Shown: in pieces, positions 22,731 to 34,880 of the stretch
How positions within the stretch are numbered: position 1 is the stretch's first letter
How the letters are laid out: the number at the start of each line of letters is the position of its first letter
Assembly (NCBI RefSeq): GCF_901000735.1
Contig: NC_081544.1
Coordinates: 24,787,049-24,851,048, forward strand
Direction: 5' to 3'
Length of the DNA: 64,000 bases
DNA from: Corylus avellana
Lineage: Eukaryota > Streptophyta > Magnoliopsida > Fagales > Betulaceae
Notes under the pieces: model-generated
What the model was told of the DNA's origin: nothing
What the model saw: only the letters and a program-made list of their open reading frames with translations
Databases searched by the model: none
Position numbers and translations under genes: made by a program

Positions 22731-23541
22731 AAAGAAAATTGTATTTATTCTAATTTTATCTTTTTGTTAAAAAAAAAAAATTGATTTTTTATTATTTGTT
22801 CCAAGGAACAGCGACATAGGAGTACCGAGTATGTGGCAGATGAGGGCTGTTTGGGCTTTTCCCTTGCTCCTTTGCCATCTCTTAAAAAAAAATAATAATT
22901 AATAAAATATAAGAAAAAAATTAAAATATGGGGTGGCGATGACGTGTTTTATATATATACATAAAGAAAAATGGTTTCCATGCTTGACTCGTTTCGGGTG
23001 CCAATAGGGGATTGGCTATGAACAGTGCGGGCCCCACCGACCCCCCCTCCCCTCCCTCGCTTTTTGTTTTTTTTTCAGGAGGAAGGGGGTAACTAGGGTT
23101 TGTGATGAACCCTAAGGGGGCAGGAGAAAGGGTTTTGGGCCTGTTTGGGAGGAAGGGGGTAACTAGGGTTTCTGATGAATCCTACGGGGCAGGAAAAGGG
23201 TTTTGGGCCTTTTTGGGAGGGGTTGTAAATGTGAATTGGGTCAACAAAGGATAGATTCATGTGACTTCAAGTTAACTTACTTTAGGGATAGAAAAAAAAA
23301 ACAAAAAAAAAAGAAGTTAACTTACTTTAAGAAGGAGTAATTCTATCATGGTCTTAAGTTTACTTGGCATAGTTCTTCAATTAAAATACAAATTTTCAAA
23401 CACTAAATATTTTTGAAATAGCACGTCACATATCATTCGGATATGAGAGGATGATGTATAACATTATTCAATCTTTATAATGCCTAATTGCCTACATAGT
23501 GCCTACATAGTCAATTTTAGTAAATAACCAAGGAACCTTAT
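22731..23541. other. Upstream flank of the MATH gene
   Basis: No gene is visible. It holds the 70-bp tandem repeat at 23078-23216, poly-T and poly-C stretches near 23041-23075, and A+T-rich sequence. Confidence 0.5.
23078..23216. repeat. Two-copy 70-bp tandem repeat
   Basis: The unit GGAGGAAGGGGGTAACTAGG...GGGTTTTGGGCCTxTTT occurs at 23078-23147 and again at 23148-23216, with a handful of differences. It lies about 350 bp upstream of the inferred transcription start of the MATH gene. Confidence 0.85.
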
Positions 23542-24866
23542 TGTTGTGCAAATTTATTTAACTCACAAGTGCACGAATTGATTGTAATTTAATGGATTGT
23601 AAGTGCGAGGTCGAACCCACAGAAAATTATATTTTTGAAAGAACAACTTATACCTAAACTAATTTTATCCTAACCTAGTTCTAAAAGGTTTTTGATTTTG
23701 GGTTTTTAAAACTAAAAGACAACATAAACTAAATAAAGTAAAACAAAAGATAAAGGTACTAAGGTTTGAGAATTCACACTCACCGAATCATAACAACATA
23801 CTTCAGGTTCATCAATATTAATCAGAAGTTCTCACAAATTAAATCTTATGTATGTTTTACTATGCTTCAAAAGATTAATCAAAATCATCACATGTATCCA
23901 TTTATTGCATAAATCACAAAAGGAATCCAAATTTAATTGAAACACCAGATGTATCTGAAGAATAAATCACAAGGGATATCCAATTTTTAAGCAAATAAAC
24001 CCAAGCAATCAATTATGTGAAGTTATCTTAAATCATCAAGTGTATCTTTGAATCACAACAAGATATCCAAGAATTATTCCACACATCGAAAAGAAGTAAA
24101 ACAATTGAAATTGAGCTCAATAAAATCGGAATAATAAAAACTTAAATAAAAGTAACGTTGTTCTTCATTGGTGATGCTTCATCCCCAACCTTAGTTGAGA
24201 ATTTAACTCCACATAAATAAAACTAAAATCTAAATCTAAACTAAACTAAAGAGAAAAATTGTAGAATTTTGCTTTCTGGAATTGTGCATCTTTTCTTGAA
24301 TGCAAAGAGATCTATTTATAGGCTTAGGGAAGTCCTAGAAGCCCAAGTAAACCTAGATAATTCGGAGGTCTGTCTCCCAGTCAAAATAGAAGTCTGAAAT
24401 CGGAATAGGATTCGTCCAAATTTGTGTCATTTTATTTCGGGGCGAATTTCGCATAGTAACTGTCTGAATTAGGAAAATATTATTTCACAACTAATTATAG
24501 TATTTTGAGTTATCTTTCCAATGCCACTTGAATCACTTCAATCCGATATTTGAGCGGAAAGTTATGATCAAAATACTGAGACATGTGCAGAATCTGAATT
24601 GAATCCAATCCAAAATTTTATCCAAGATCTTTAATCCAATCTGATCTTTAATCCAATTTAACCTTTTCTTGGATTTGGTTAAACTTAACCACATCATTTA
24701 GATCTTCTCAAAGTATGTTTTCTTCCAAGCTTTGCATTTTTTCATTTAAAGCTGTAGTTTTTCTTCAACGACCTACAAAATATTAAAAACACAAAACATT
24801 AAATAATGACACAACTAAATGATTAACTAATGTAAATAAAGGGGTCCAAGTATACAATATTTGGCA
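23542..24866 (-). mobile_element. Solo LTR, Gypsy-like, TSD CTTAT
   Basis: On the plus strand the unit starts TGTTGTGCAAAT and ends ATTTGGCA. It is flanked on both sides by CTTAT (23537-23541 and 24867-24871), a perfect 5-bp duplication. Read on the minus strand it has a CCTATAAATAGA TATA box (24311-24322 on plus). It has no coding sequence, primer-binding site or second LTR, so it is best read as a solo LTR left by recombination. A related partial copy in the opposite orientation is at 5340-6340. Confidence 0.75.
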
Positions 24867-24871
24867 CTTAT

Positions 24872-25840
24872 TACTTATTGCCTTTTGTGAGCCTATTTGG
24901 CACTAAAGGCATAAATGAAAAAGTAAGATAGATTGCAATGGGGAAAAAAGAATATGGAGTTGATTTCACCACTTACTGCATAACAATGGTCAATCATAAA
25001 TTAACAAGAAAAAATCATTATATGCATGATAAAACTCGTGTCACTCGAGTAGTCAAGAAAATATCATTATTAAGAAATAAGTATAATTCATCTTCAATTG
25101 GCACAGATCGTTTGCCTAACCTCTATATGCAGTGCAGTCCATCTTTCCTAAGTATGGACTATCAAATCTCTTAATTAGTTATACACAATCAAGGAATAAG
25201 CATAACTCATATTCAGTTAGTACGAATCGTCGATTCGTCTTCCCTAGGCATGGCCTATCAAACCCTCTTGATCTTGTGTCAGTTAAAACCGTTGCAAACC
25301 ATCATTCTTATAATCACAAAAAATAATAATGATTGAGTTCAATCAAGATAAAAAACTTTATAAGACAAAATAAGAATTCTATCAAGATTGAATATAAACA
25401 TTAAAATCAATTCTCTAAGTTATACAACCATTATGCATATAGAAAAATCCTAAATTAGAATACAATCAAACCATTATTACTTGGAAATGACTACATGAAC
25501 ATTCTATTACAAATTTAGTTGCTCATGGTGGTGTTGGAGTGGCCTTCTGCCATGATCATCTTCTCTTTAACTCTTCAAGCCTCCAAGAAAATATTTGTGT
25601 GAAAATTCTCTAAACTAAGCACCCCCTCTCTTGAGAGGTTTGTGACATATTTATAGGGTCTAAAATAAACCCTATGAGCTCTTGGAGTCCTAGAAACGAC
25701 ATACTTCCATCTCCTAGTCGAATTAGAAGACCTAAACTTGTTTCCATATCAATTATGTGTTTTTGTCCAGCAAGTTGGTGCGCGTGCGCTCGAGCTTATG
25801 TGTGCTTGATCTCACTTGCTATCGCACCTAAGGATCAAGT
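24872..25840 (-). repeat. LTR-like sequence, left part, split by a solo LTR
   Basis: On the minus strand a CCTATAAATA box lies at 25649-25658, followed by leader-like sequence, as in plant LTRs. The text gtgcgcgtgcgctcgagc before 25841 seems to continue at 27925 (catgcgctcctgtgc). The element at 25841-27924 therefore interrupts it. It has no coding content. Confidence 0.4.
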
Positions 25841-27924
25841 TGTAGTGACCCAAATAATTAATTAGGCTTAAGACAACTTAGTTTAAGGGTTAATTTGATA
25901 TTGGATCACTAGGGATACCTGGATGGGCATTTTTGAAATTTTTAAATTTCGATGCTACATTAGACGAATGCTTGCATGGGGGACCACACGAGCGCTCGCC
26001 TAGCAACAGTACACGAGCGCTAGTGTGGGGACCAGGCCAAACGCTTGTTGACTTTTTGTTGACCACTGGTTTTTGTCCGAACATACCGCCTGCAACTCAA
26101 AAACCCCTAGATAAACAGTACACGAGTGTTCGTACCTTTTCATATATTTTCTGCAACGCCCTTTTCCCCTATTTAAACCCACCCCCTACGCCTTTAAATC
26201 CTCATTTTAGCTTCTAAATCCTTAGAGAAACTCAGTTGCTTTGGTTCTTGAGTGTGTGTGAGGTGGTGTTTGTTTTTGAAGAAGAATGAGGTGTTTTGGA
26301 GGATTTGCGTGTTGAGGTAACCACTACACTCTCTCTTTGTGTTTTGATAGGTTGGTTATGTTAGCTTCTTGATTTATGGTAGCTTAGTTGTTAATATCTA
26401 GGATATTTAAGCTTTAATCTCGTTTTAAGTTTCCCTTTCCATTTAGGCTTAATCTCGTTATTTTGAGACGTTGTTTTGGTTGAAAGGTGTTAGAAACCCT
26501 TTTTATGGCCTTAGGACTAGTCGAGAAAGGCTCCGAAAGCATTTGGACCAAATGAGGTTCTACCTGAACCTCACTGGCCGAATGCTCGCCACTAAGGTCA
26601 AGCGCTCGACTAGAGATGTTCACGGGAAGGCCTTTTTGGCCGAGCACCCTACAACCTTTGTTTATGAGTCTTAGGTTCGTTTTATTTGGACTTTAGACTA
26701 ATGGGAGGTTTTTCACAAATTTGGAGAACCCGGATCGTTTGGAGGAATACTCGGAGAACTTGTTCGACCTAGGTGAGTTTTAACTCACATAATGCTCCCT
26801 ATTTATTTTTCCGGATTGCACGACTATTTTGTGTACTAAAACATGTATATTTACAACTCTAACGATATATACTTTCATATACCATGAACTCTATCATTTG
26901 TGAAAATGTTCTACTTAACAAGATAATGACATTGAGATTTGTAAAAGCATGCATGTAAAATAGAAACAAGATTAATTGCATCATATGACATAGTACGCTG
27001 GTACGTACGGGATAACGACCATGGGCTTACTATATATGTTAACTTTTATGGTCAAATGTATGTGTTATTATATGTGCCTTGAATCTAATGGTTGTTTCGT
27101 GATTAAAGTAGCCTTAATGGGTGGTCACTACAAGACGTATATCATTAGTAGCGTGAGCCACTCAAGGTCAGACTCGATCAGGCTGCTAGTATTATGGACG
27201 GTAGCGTACAATGGTCGGGGCATCGACATTGTATTACAGGTCTTTTAAGACAACGCCAACCCTGCTAAGAAGGGGTAATATCTCTGGTAGACCATATTGT
27301 TGAACTGTCATTGATTCTCATGATTATAAGCATGTATTATATCTATATCGCATTCATGGATAATCGTCATACCTAAAATGCTGCATGCTATACCAAACAG
27401 AGTTCATCACTAAAATGACATGGGTATTGTGTGCATTATCTCTCACTAAGCCATTGGACTTACCCATTTTTTACTTTTCCCCCATTATGTGTAAATTGCA
27501 CGGTTTAGCTAGTATAGATGAGGATGCTTTTGGATAGGATCATGGTGATTGCATAGGACCTGATTCAGGTCATTTTTTGGGATATGAACCCTATTTGGTT
27601 GAAGTCTATGTGGGACGATGGAGGGACTATCCGGACATAGATGATAGAGATAGTGATCATGCTTGCACTACTTAAGATTAGGCGTTAATCTTGTTATCTT
27701 ATTTTAAGACAATGATTTGGAGTAGTAATATGTATATTTTGATGATCGGTCTTTGACCATACATTTGATGATGTATTTATAATATGATACTTTATCTTTA
27801 CTCCGGTGATTATACATTTATACTTGTGGTATTTAGTTATTGTTTTCTATTCTTGTAATTTAAAGTCTTCTGTTGTATTCTCTCATTTATGAGAGATTAA
27901 GATCCCTGAGTACGGGGCGTTACA
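25841..27924 (+). mobile_element. 2.1-kb solo LTR, TGTAGTGACCC...GCGTTACA family, copy 1
   Basis: The unit begins TGTAGTGACCCAAATAATTAA and ends GGGCGTTACA. It is homologous over its whole length to 32012-34241. A TATA-like CTATTTAAACCC lies near 26169. Compared with copy 2 it lacks about 70 bp just before the end (after gatccctgagt). Flanks caagt and catgc do not match as a target duplication. No protein is encoded. Confidence 0.65.
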
Positions 27925-28209
27925 CATGCGCTCCTGTGCAGTTCTGTGCTCTAGCCCATTTCTTCAGCATCTCAAAAAGTCATATTTTTAGCCAAAAATC
28001 AATGAAATTTGCTTGTATCTTCAATTAGAACATGAAAACACTAAAACACCACAAAATCAAACAGGGACTTAAGGGGCTTGAATATGCAACATTAAACGCA
28101 AACTTTGAGCAAAAAAATTTAGTTTTATGTGTGTGGGTGAAAAAGTAGAAATTTTGAAGTTTTTGAGTATGGGTGGTTGCTATAAACACAAACTTTGAGC
28201 GCTATATTT
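27925..28209 (-). repeat. LTR-like sequence, right part of the interrupted element
   Basis: Continuation of 24872-25840 beyond the inserted solo LTR. It is A+T-rich and non-coding, and the far border is not clear. Confidence 0.3.
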
Positions 28210-28520
28210 TCAAAATGGAGACATTTGAATAGTGACATACTATTCACGCATCTCTATTCATACTCGAAAGCACTATTCACACGTGAAAGGCGACACATGA
28301 ACAATATATTACTATTCATGCATCGCCTTTCATGTGTGAACAGTACGTTACTATTCATGCGTCGCCTTACACACGTGTATAGCGACGCATGAACAGTATG
28401 TAACTATTTATGCGTAAATAGCGATGCGTGAATAGTAATACTATTCAAACGTCACTATTTTATGAATAGTAAAATGCCGCATTTTAGTAACATTTTCCAA
28501 AAATATTACTATTCCAAACG
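28210..28520. repeat. Cluster of short inverted repeats around ACTATTCATGCGTCGC
   Basis: The motif actattcatgcgtcgcc and its reverse complement (ggcgacgcatgaatagt variants) recur about eight times on both strands. They form at least two good hairpins: around 28290-28328, and around 28348-28405 with stem GTTACTATTCATGCGTCGC. No open reading frame is relevant here. It is followed by a T-run at 28537-28558. Confidence 0.75.
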
Positions 28521-28756
28521 TCACTAATTATGCTTTTTTTTTTTTTTTTTTTTTTTTTAAAGTGTATATTGTAGTTGAGAAGTTGTATGGATAACTGAAA
28601 TTGAGAAAGACAATGATTAAATATTTATCTATCAAAAAATATATAATATAAATGTAACTAAAAAATTCATGTTTTTTCCAAAAAAGCATATCTCAGGCGG
28701 TAAAACTGCTTCCTCCTTATGGTATAACTCAATATTATACACGAGTTCCACTAAAC

Positions 28757-29108
28757 TGCACGTATGGACAATAAGTAAATTATATATTTGAAATTAAGTG
28801 CTAATAATAGTTAGATAAATAATAAATTAAGTTTAATGGTTCTTACCTCTTTTCAATATTCATATAAGTGATATTCTCACTACTATCCCCAACCTCACCT
28901 TCAGCGTCATCATGAACCGTTTCTATATGCAAAGCCAAAAGCTAATTAGTTAGCTTCTATGCCTAGATTATCTATAGTAGCAAGATGGTTAGTCAAAGCT
29001 TACCAATTACTTCCTTATTAATCTATTCATTTCTATGCCTCCAGATAAATCCTCTTAGCTTTTTTTTCATCATTTTAGAAGTTAATTCTATTAGGGGCAA
29101 TGTAAATT
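28757..29108. repeat. Duplicated segment, copy A part 1
   Basis: About 350 bp, from gtatggacaataagtaaattat to ctattaggggcaatgtaaat. They are about 90% identical by eye to 31582-31605 plus 34544-34880 plus 36000-36020. In copy A the segment is uninterrupted and so shows the empty site for two insertions in copy B. Confidence 0.8.
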
Positions 29109-30344
29109 GAAAGAAAGTGACGTTTGACGGAAACAAATCCTCTCCATTTCAAGTGAAATGGAGAGCATCCATTTAATGCAATTAAGATGGCATACTTGTC
29201 CAAAATATTTTGCCCAAAAAACAAATGGACAATATTGCCCTTCAAAATGCACTAAATGGATCATCTCCATTTCAGTTATCCTTTTTCGACGTGTAACAGG
29301 ACTCTGTATCTAATGTATTTTCCTTTATTTACGCAATTGCAGTGGAAGGGTGGACAAAAAGTGGAAAAAAAAAAAAAAAACACTATTTTCTTGAACATAT
29401 TTACTTTTCTTGAATGATATATAGGGGATGATGTTGAAATGCCCAACCACCAAAATATTTTACTGTTGTGTAGCCTGCCCTCGTTTTGTGAGTTAAAACA
29501 CGATTGGCCGTGGATGTTTAATCAACAGTCATCGGAGCTCTTTCGGTACCCTTGAAGCGAATCCCCCCCCCCCCCATCATTTTCCCCTCCTGTAATGAAT
29601 GACACCCCTAATCAATGAACTGCTAATGCACGTGCCTCAGTTAGTAAAAAGTCATTATATTTTTATTTGCGAAAATCCTCTCCTTTTACCCCTTGTGAAT
29701 GACACCCTCATAATTCATCTTACCTATATTGTACGTAAGCATACTACTTAGATCTACAGTGATCCCAACCAGTTAAGTTACGTAAGAGTTCATAAGAATG
29801 GACGGCCCAGATCATCCATATTAATTTGTATACATTATTATTAAATGATCTTCACTTCATATTTCTCTATAAATAACCCTCCTTGACTGCTGCTTAAACA
29901 TGATTCATATTTTGGGTGATTAGATTGTTCGCTTAGAATTTGATTGGAGCTCAATGTTATCGTTGTTGTTATCCATAATCTCTGATACGTATAATTATAA
30001 ATTTCTTACAATTAAAATATGTAACAAAAATCATATATATTCATAAATAACTATATAAAATGAAGAAACATTTTTATCATTTAATAATAATGTAAACAAT
30101 TTGTTTACATACTTGAAAATTTTCAAGAAAGAGAAATTATTAAAAAAACAAAAAAAAAAAGTCGACTTTTTGTTCAATTGTACCTTCCCGTCCTTTTCAA
30201 TGCATTTAAATTGTTGATTGCTTTGAAGAATAAAAATTTAACCGAGTATAAACGAATTCAACAATTGATCACTGTTCAATTTTCTAAGGAATTAGAAAAT
30301 TGATATGTATATATATCACAATATTTATATATAGGATGACCTTT
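29109..30344. other. Intergenic DNA with a small palindromic repeat
   Basis: At about 29125-29283, ctctccatttcaagtgaaatggagag and a second atctccatttcag near the end resemble the repeat at 37603-37742. A C-run is at 29563-29575. I see nothing else. Confidence 0.4.
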
Positions 30345-30404
30345 TTAGTAATTTTGGTTCAATTCCAATTATGAAATATGTGTTGTTACCAAATTAAAGA
30401 ATAT
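30345..30404. repeat. Duplicated segment, copy A part 2 (left of LINE)
   Basis: It matches 36303-36367 (aattttggttcaattccaattatgaaatatgtgtt). It resumes at 31156-31400 after the inserted LINE, matching 36368-36570. Confidence 0.7.
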
Positions 30405-31155
30405 GGGGTTCCTTGTGGAATGTGGCCAAGATGAGGGAATTATAGATGCAAGCTGGATGCTCTTATAGAGTAGAACACAATGAGTTGTGGGGTTCCTTGT
30501 GGAAGCTACCAATCCGCAATGTTGAGAAAAAAATTTTATGGCGAGCTTGCCATGAGATCCTCCCCACAAAGGCAAGTTTATTTCGAAGAAAGGTTGCCAT
30601 TGATGCTTTATGCCCTATTTGTGGTTTAGGTGAGGAGACGTGCTTCCACATATTGTGGGACTACCCCTTAGCCAGGGATGTCTGGAGTGGTAGCCTAAAA
30701 AAAATTCCATAAGAGTTCTTTGTGTGGGCCAACATTTATGTGGGTGGTAGATGATATGTTCAAGAATTGTACTGAAGAGGAGCTGTGTCTGTTTGCTGGG
30801 ATTGCACGGAGAGTGTGATTTCGAAGGAATGAGGTCGTCCATGGGGGTCCTTTCCTTCATTCGAATGTGCTGGCCAAATATGCCCGAGATGCTCTGATAG
30901 ATTTTTCTGTTGCAAATAAGTTGGTAGTGACCCTCTCTGATTTCAAAGAACCTAATGGGGGTAGTGGGATGGGTAGCCTTTGAGGTGGCCTATTCTGCAG
31001 TCCATTAGACCATTTGGGAGAAATTAAAGGATTTTGATAGGATGGCTTTTTATCTAGAGTGTAGTCATGCGATTGTATAGGAGGAGTTTTTTGACTCCTT
31101 CTATTTGATTCATTAATAAAAAAGACTGATATTTTTCTGAAAAAAAAAAAACAAA
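30405..31155 (+). pseudogene. 5'-truncated LINE fragment (zf-RVT region) with TSD
   Basis: The frame from about 30480 gives ELWGSLWKLPIRNV, KKILWRACHEILPTK and CPICGLGEETCFHILWDY, the zf-RVT end of a plant LINE ORF2. Stops follow from about 30710. It ends in an A-run at 31139-31151. AAAGAATA flanks both sides (30396-30403 and 31156-31163). The paralogous empty site at about 36355-36375 (aaagaatatgaataattat) confirms the insertion. Confidence 0.85.
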
Positions 31156-31605
31156 AAAGAATAATTATTCCATTCCAACCTCCTCCATTCCCAATAATTA
31201 TTATTTATTTTCCTAATGAAATACTTATTCCGCAAACCAAACGAGGCATATGTGTTTCGTGTAAGTTTCGGGTCAATGGGGGTTTTGGGTTTGAGGGTTT
31301 TTGGTGTTTTGTGGTTTTGGGCTTGAGTGTTTGTCAGGTATGAGGGCTTTCAGGTTTTGTTGGTTTTGATTGGGACTAACGGGCGTTAATGAGATGGATG
31401 TGTGAACCGTGCCCGCTACATATAGCGGTGAATTGTTCACAAATGCAAAAAAAAAAAAAAAAAAAATATTTTGCATTTGAGATGCATAATCCAATGTAGA
31501 GGATTTTTTAGTGTTTTGCTTATCTATTTTAGATAAAAGTAAGAAATGGCAAAGCCATTGTGAGTGTTCTAAAATAAATGTATGGACGGTAAGTAAATTA
31601 TAGAG
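31156..31605. repeat. Duplicated segment remainder and LINE-like 3' sequence
   Basis: 31156-31400 continues the duplication with 36368-36570. Phrases like gggttttgggtttgagggtttttggtgttttgtgg recur at 36480 and 43730 and look like LINE 3' untranslated sequence. An A-run lies at 31447-31466. Confidence 0.5.
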
Positions 31606-34543
31606 GAAAATTCACTTTACCCCCTCCCCCGAAGTTTGATGTCATTTTTAATTTGAACCACAATGTTTAAAAATTTGTAATGTACCTTCACAAAGTTACA
31701 AAATTTTGCAATTCGATCAATCCGTTAGTCAATTCCGTCTTCTTAGATGGAAAGTCAAACACGTTCCATGCAAGTGAAGACTTTTATCTAAATCTTCCCA
31801 TATTGCCCTTAATTTTTTATTATATATATATATATTGGGGGTGACTCCCTTTGGCCATTTGGGGGGATGGTGGACCACCTCTAAGCCTTGGGGGTGGCTG
31901 AAACCACTCCCATAGGGGTGGCTTGGCCACCCCCATTTGGCCCCTTGGGGGTGGCCAAACCACTCCCATGGGCCTTGTCGCCCCCAATCTAACCAAACGG
32001 GGATGGCTAGGTGTAGTGACCCAAATAATTAACTAGGCTTATGTAGCTTAATTAGGAAAATAATTTGGACTTTGAGTCACTATGGAGACGTGGAAGGGCA
32101 ATTTTGAAAATTTTGGATTTCAAAGCTACAGTACACGAGCTCTTGCCCCGAGGACCACACGAGCACTCGTATGAACAATGTTATTCCCCTTGTGCAATAC
32201 CCAATCATACGTTTTAAAAGCATTTTTAACCCGTAGTGAACAGTACACAAGCGCTCATATGGGGACCAAAACGAGCGCTCGTTGACTTTTTGTTGACCTT
32301 TGGTTTTTGCCCGTGCATGCCACTTGCAACTCAAAAACCTTTAGATAAACAGTACACGAACGCTCGACATTGTAGTACACGACACTTTTTCAGATATTTT
32401 CTGTAGCGCCCTCAGTTTTTTTCATCTATTTAAACCCATCCCCCATTCGTTCTTTAGAGTTATTTTTGCCTCTGAAGCCTTAAGGAAGCACTATTGGTTT
32501 GGTTCTTGAGAGTTGTGAGATTGTAAGCGTTTCCTTGATGTCCTTGGTGAAGAATGAGGTGCTTTTGGGAGGATTTGCTTATTGAGGTAACATCTGCCCT
32601 TTCCGTTGTGTTTTGTTTGGCTATTATGCTAGTTCTTGCTTTCAATAGCTTAGTTGGTGATTGTATAGAGTTTAAGCTTTAATATCATCTTAAGTTTTCC
32701 TTTTCGTTTAGGCTTAATCTTGTTATTTGGAGACGTTATTCTGGTTGAAAGGTGTTAGAAAACCTTTTTATGGTCTTAGGACTAGTCGGGAAAGGCTCGG
32801 GAAGCATTTGGATTAAATGAGGTTCTACCTAAACCACATTGGCCGAACGCTCGCCCCTAGGGACGAGTGCTAGACCAGAGACGTTCATATGAACACCTCT
32901 TTGGCCGAACACCTTATGACCTTCATTTTCGAGTCTTAGGTTCGTTTTAGTTGGAATTAGGACTAATATGAGGTTTTTCACATATTTGGAAAACCCGAAT
33001 CGTTTGGAGGAATACTCGGAGAACTTGTTCGGCCTAGATGAGTTTTAACTCACATAATGTTTGCCATTTATTTTTCCGCATTGCACGACTATTTTGTGTA
33101 TCAAAACATGCATATTTACAACTCTCACAATATACACCTTGCTGCACCATGAACTCTATCATTTGTGAAAATGTGATACTTAAAAAGATAATGATGTTGA
33201 GATTTATAAAAGCATGCATATAAAATACGGACAAGATTAATTGCATCGTATGACATGATACACTAGTACGTGCGGGATAACGACCATGGACTTACAATAC
33301 ATGTAACTTTATGGTCAAATATGTGTGTAATATATGGGCCTTGGATCTAATGATTGTTTTCTGATCGGCGCAACCTTAACGAGCGGTCAATACATGACGT
33401 ACATCATTAGTAGCGTGGGCCACCCAAGGTCGGAATCGGTCGGGTTGCTAGTGTTATGGACGGTAGCGTATAATGGTTGGAGCACCAGCATTGTATTACA
33501 GGTCTCTCGGGATAGCACCAACCCTGCTGAGAAGAGTAATATCTCGAGTATACCATACTGTTAAACTATCATTATTTCTCATGATTATAAGCATATATTA
33601 TATCTATAATGCATTCATGGATTACTTGCATACTTAAACTGTTGCATACTTTACCAAACAGAGTTCATCACTAAATGACATGAGTATTATGTGCATTGTC
33701 TCTCACTAAGTCCTTGGACTTACCCCTTTTTATTTTCTCTCCCATTATGTATAAATTGCGCGGTTTAGCTAGCGTAGAGGAGGATGCCTTCAGACCGGAT
33801 CATGGTGATTGCACAGGACCTAATTCAGGTCATTTTTTTGGACATGGACCCTGTTTGGTTGAAGTCCATGTGAGACGATGGAGGGACTATCCAGACAGAG
33901 ATGATAGAAATGGTGGTCATGCTTGCACTACTTAAGATTAGACATTAATCTTGTTATCTTATTTTCAGACAATAACTTGGGGCTGTAATATGCTATTTTG
34001 ATGATCGGTCTTTAACCATACATTTGATGACTTACTTATGATATAATGTTTTATCTTTACTCTATTGATTATATTTGTGGAATTTAGTTATTGCTTTCTA
34101 TCCTTGTAGTTTAAAGTCTTCCGCTGTATTCTTTCGTTAAGGAGAGATAATGATCCCTGAGTCTTGTCCCGTGAGGGATGTAGGCTTAGAGACGAACTAT
34201 GGAGTTAATTACCAGTTAATTGATTTTCAAAGGGCGTTACACTAGGCCACTCGCATGGCCAAAGGGGGTGACCAGGCCACCCCTATGGCCAATGGCCCAA
34301 TTTTTTTATTTTTTTTTTTTTTTTTTTTTTTTAAATTATAAAAAAAATGAAATTAGGGGCAATATGGGAAGATTGTGATAAAAATCCTCACGTGTTTGAC
34401 TTTCTGTATGAGAAGATGGAGTTGACTAATGAATTGGTCGAATTGCAAAATTTTGTAATTTTATGAGGGTACATTGCAAATTTTTAAACATTGAGATTTA
34501 AATTGAAAATTGGGTCAAACTTCGAGGGGTAAAGTGAATTTTC
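31606..34543. mobile_element. Foldback element with long TIRs, carrying a nested solo LTR
   Basis: The left arm from GAAAATTCACTTTACCCC to about 31770 is inverted in the right arm, ending GGGGTAAAGTGAATTTTC at 34543. Shared blocks include ACGTGTTTGACTTTC, GAATTGGTCGAATTGCAAAATTTTG and CAAATTTTTAAACATTG, with their complements. Arms are about 160 bp. The core is a GGCCACCCC-rich stretch interrupted by the solo LTR at 32012-34241. Without that insertion the element is about 0.7 kb. The uninterrupted paralog at 28780 supports insertion with a degenerate 9-10-bp duplication of an aaattatat sequence. It is probably Mutator-like. Confidence 0.75.
32012..34241 (+). mobile_element. 2.2-kb solo LTR, TGTAGTGACCC...GCGTTACA family, copy 2, TSD CTAGG
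   Basis: The unit starts TGTAGTGACCCAAATAATTAA and ends GGGCGTTACA. It is flanked by CTAGG at 32007-32011 and 34242-34246, a perfect 5-bp duplication. It has a TATA-like CTATTTAAACCC near 32426. It is collinear with 25841-27924. There are no internal retroelement genes, so it is a solo LTR or a very large TRIM-like unit. It is inserted into the core of the foldback element. Confidence 0.75.
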
Positions 34544-34880
34544 AATTTTTTATCTTTGAAATTAAGTGCTAATAATGGTTAGATAAGTAATAAATTAGGT
34601 TTAATGGTTTTTACCTCTTTTTAATATTCATAAAAGTGATGTTTTCACTACTATCCCAAACTTCACCTTCAACATCATAATGAATCGTTTATATGCAAAG
34701 CCAAAAGCTAATTAGTTAGCTTCTATGCCTAGATTATCTATAGTAGCAAGATGGTTAGTCAAAGCTTACCAATTAGTTCATCATTAATATGTTCACTTCT
34801 ATGCCTCCAGATAAATCCTCTTAGCTTATTTATTTATTTATATATATTTTTTTATCATTTTGGAAGTTAATTCTATTAGG
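34544..34880. repeat. Duplicated segment, copy B part 1
   Basis: It matches 28786-29100 (tttgaaattaagtgctaataat...ttaattctattagg). It is interrupted at 34881 by a hAT element and resumes at 36000. Confidence 0.8.

Noticed and set aside
28195..28520. CRISPR-like array at the repeated ACTATTCATGCGTCGC units
   Set aside because: The units vary, alternate in orientation and have no regular spacers, and the genome is a plant nuclear one.
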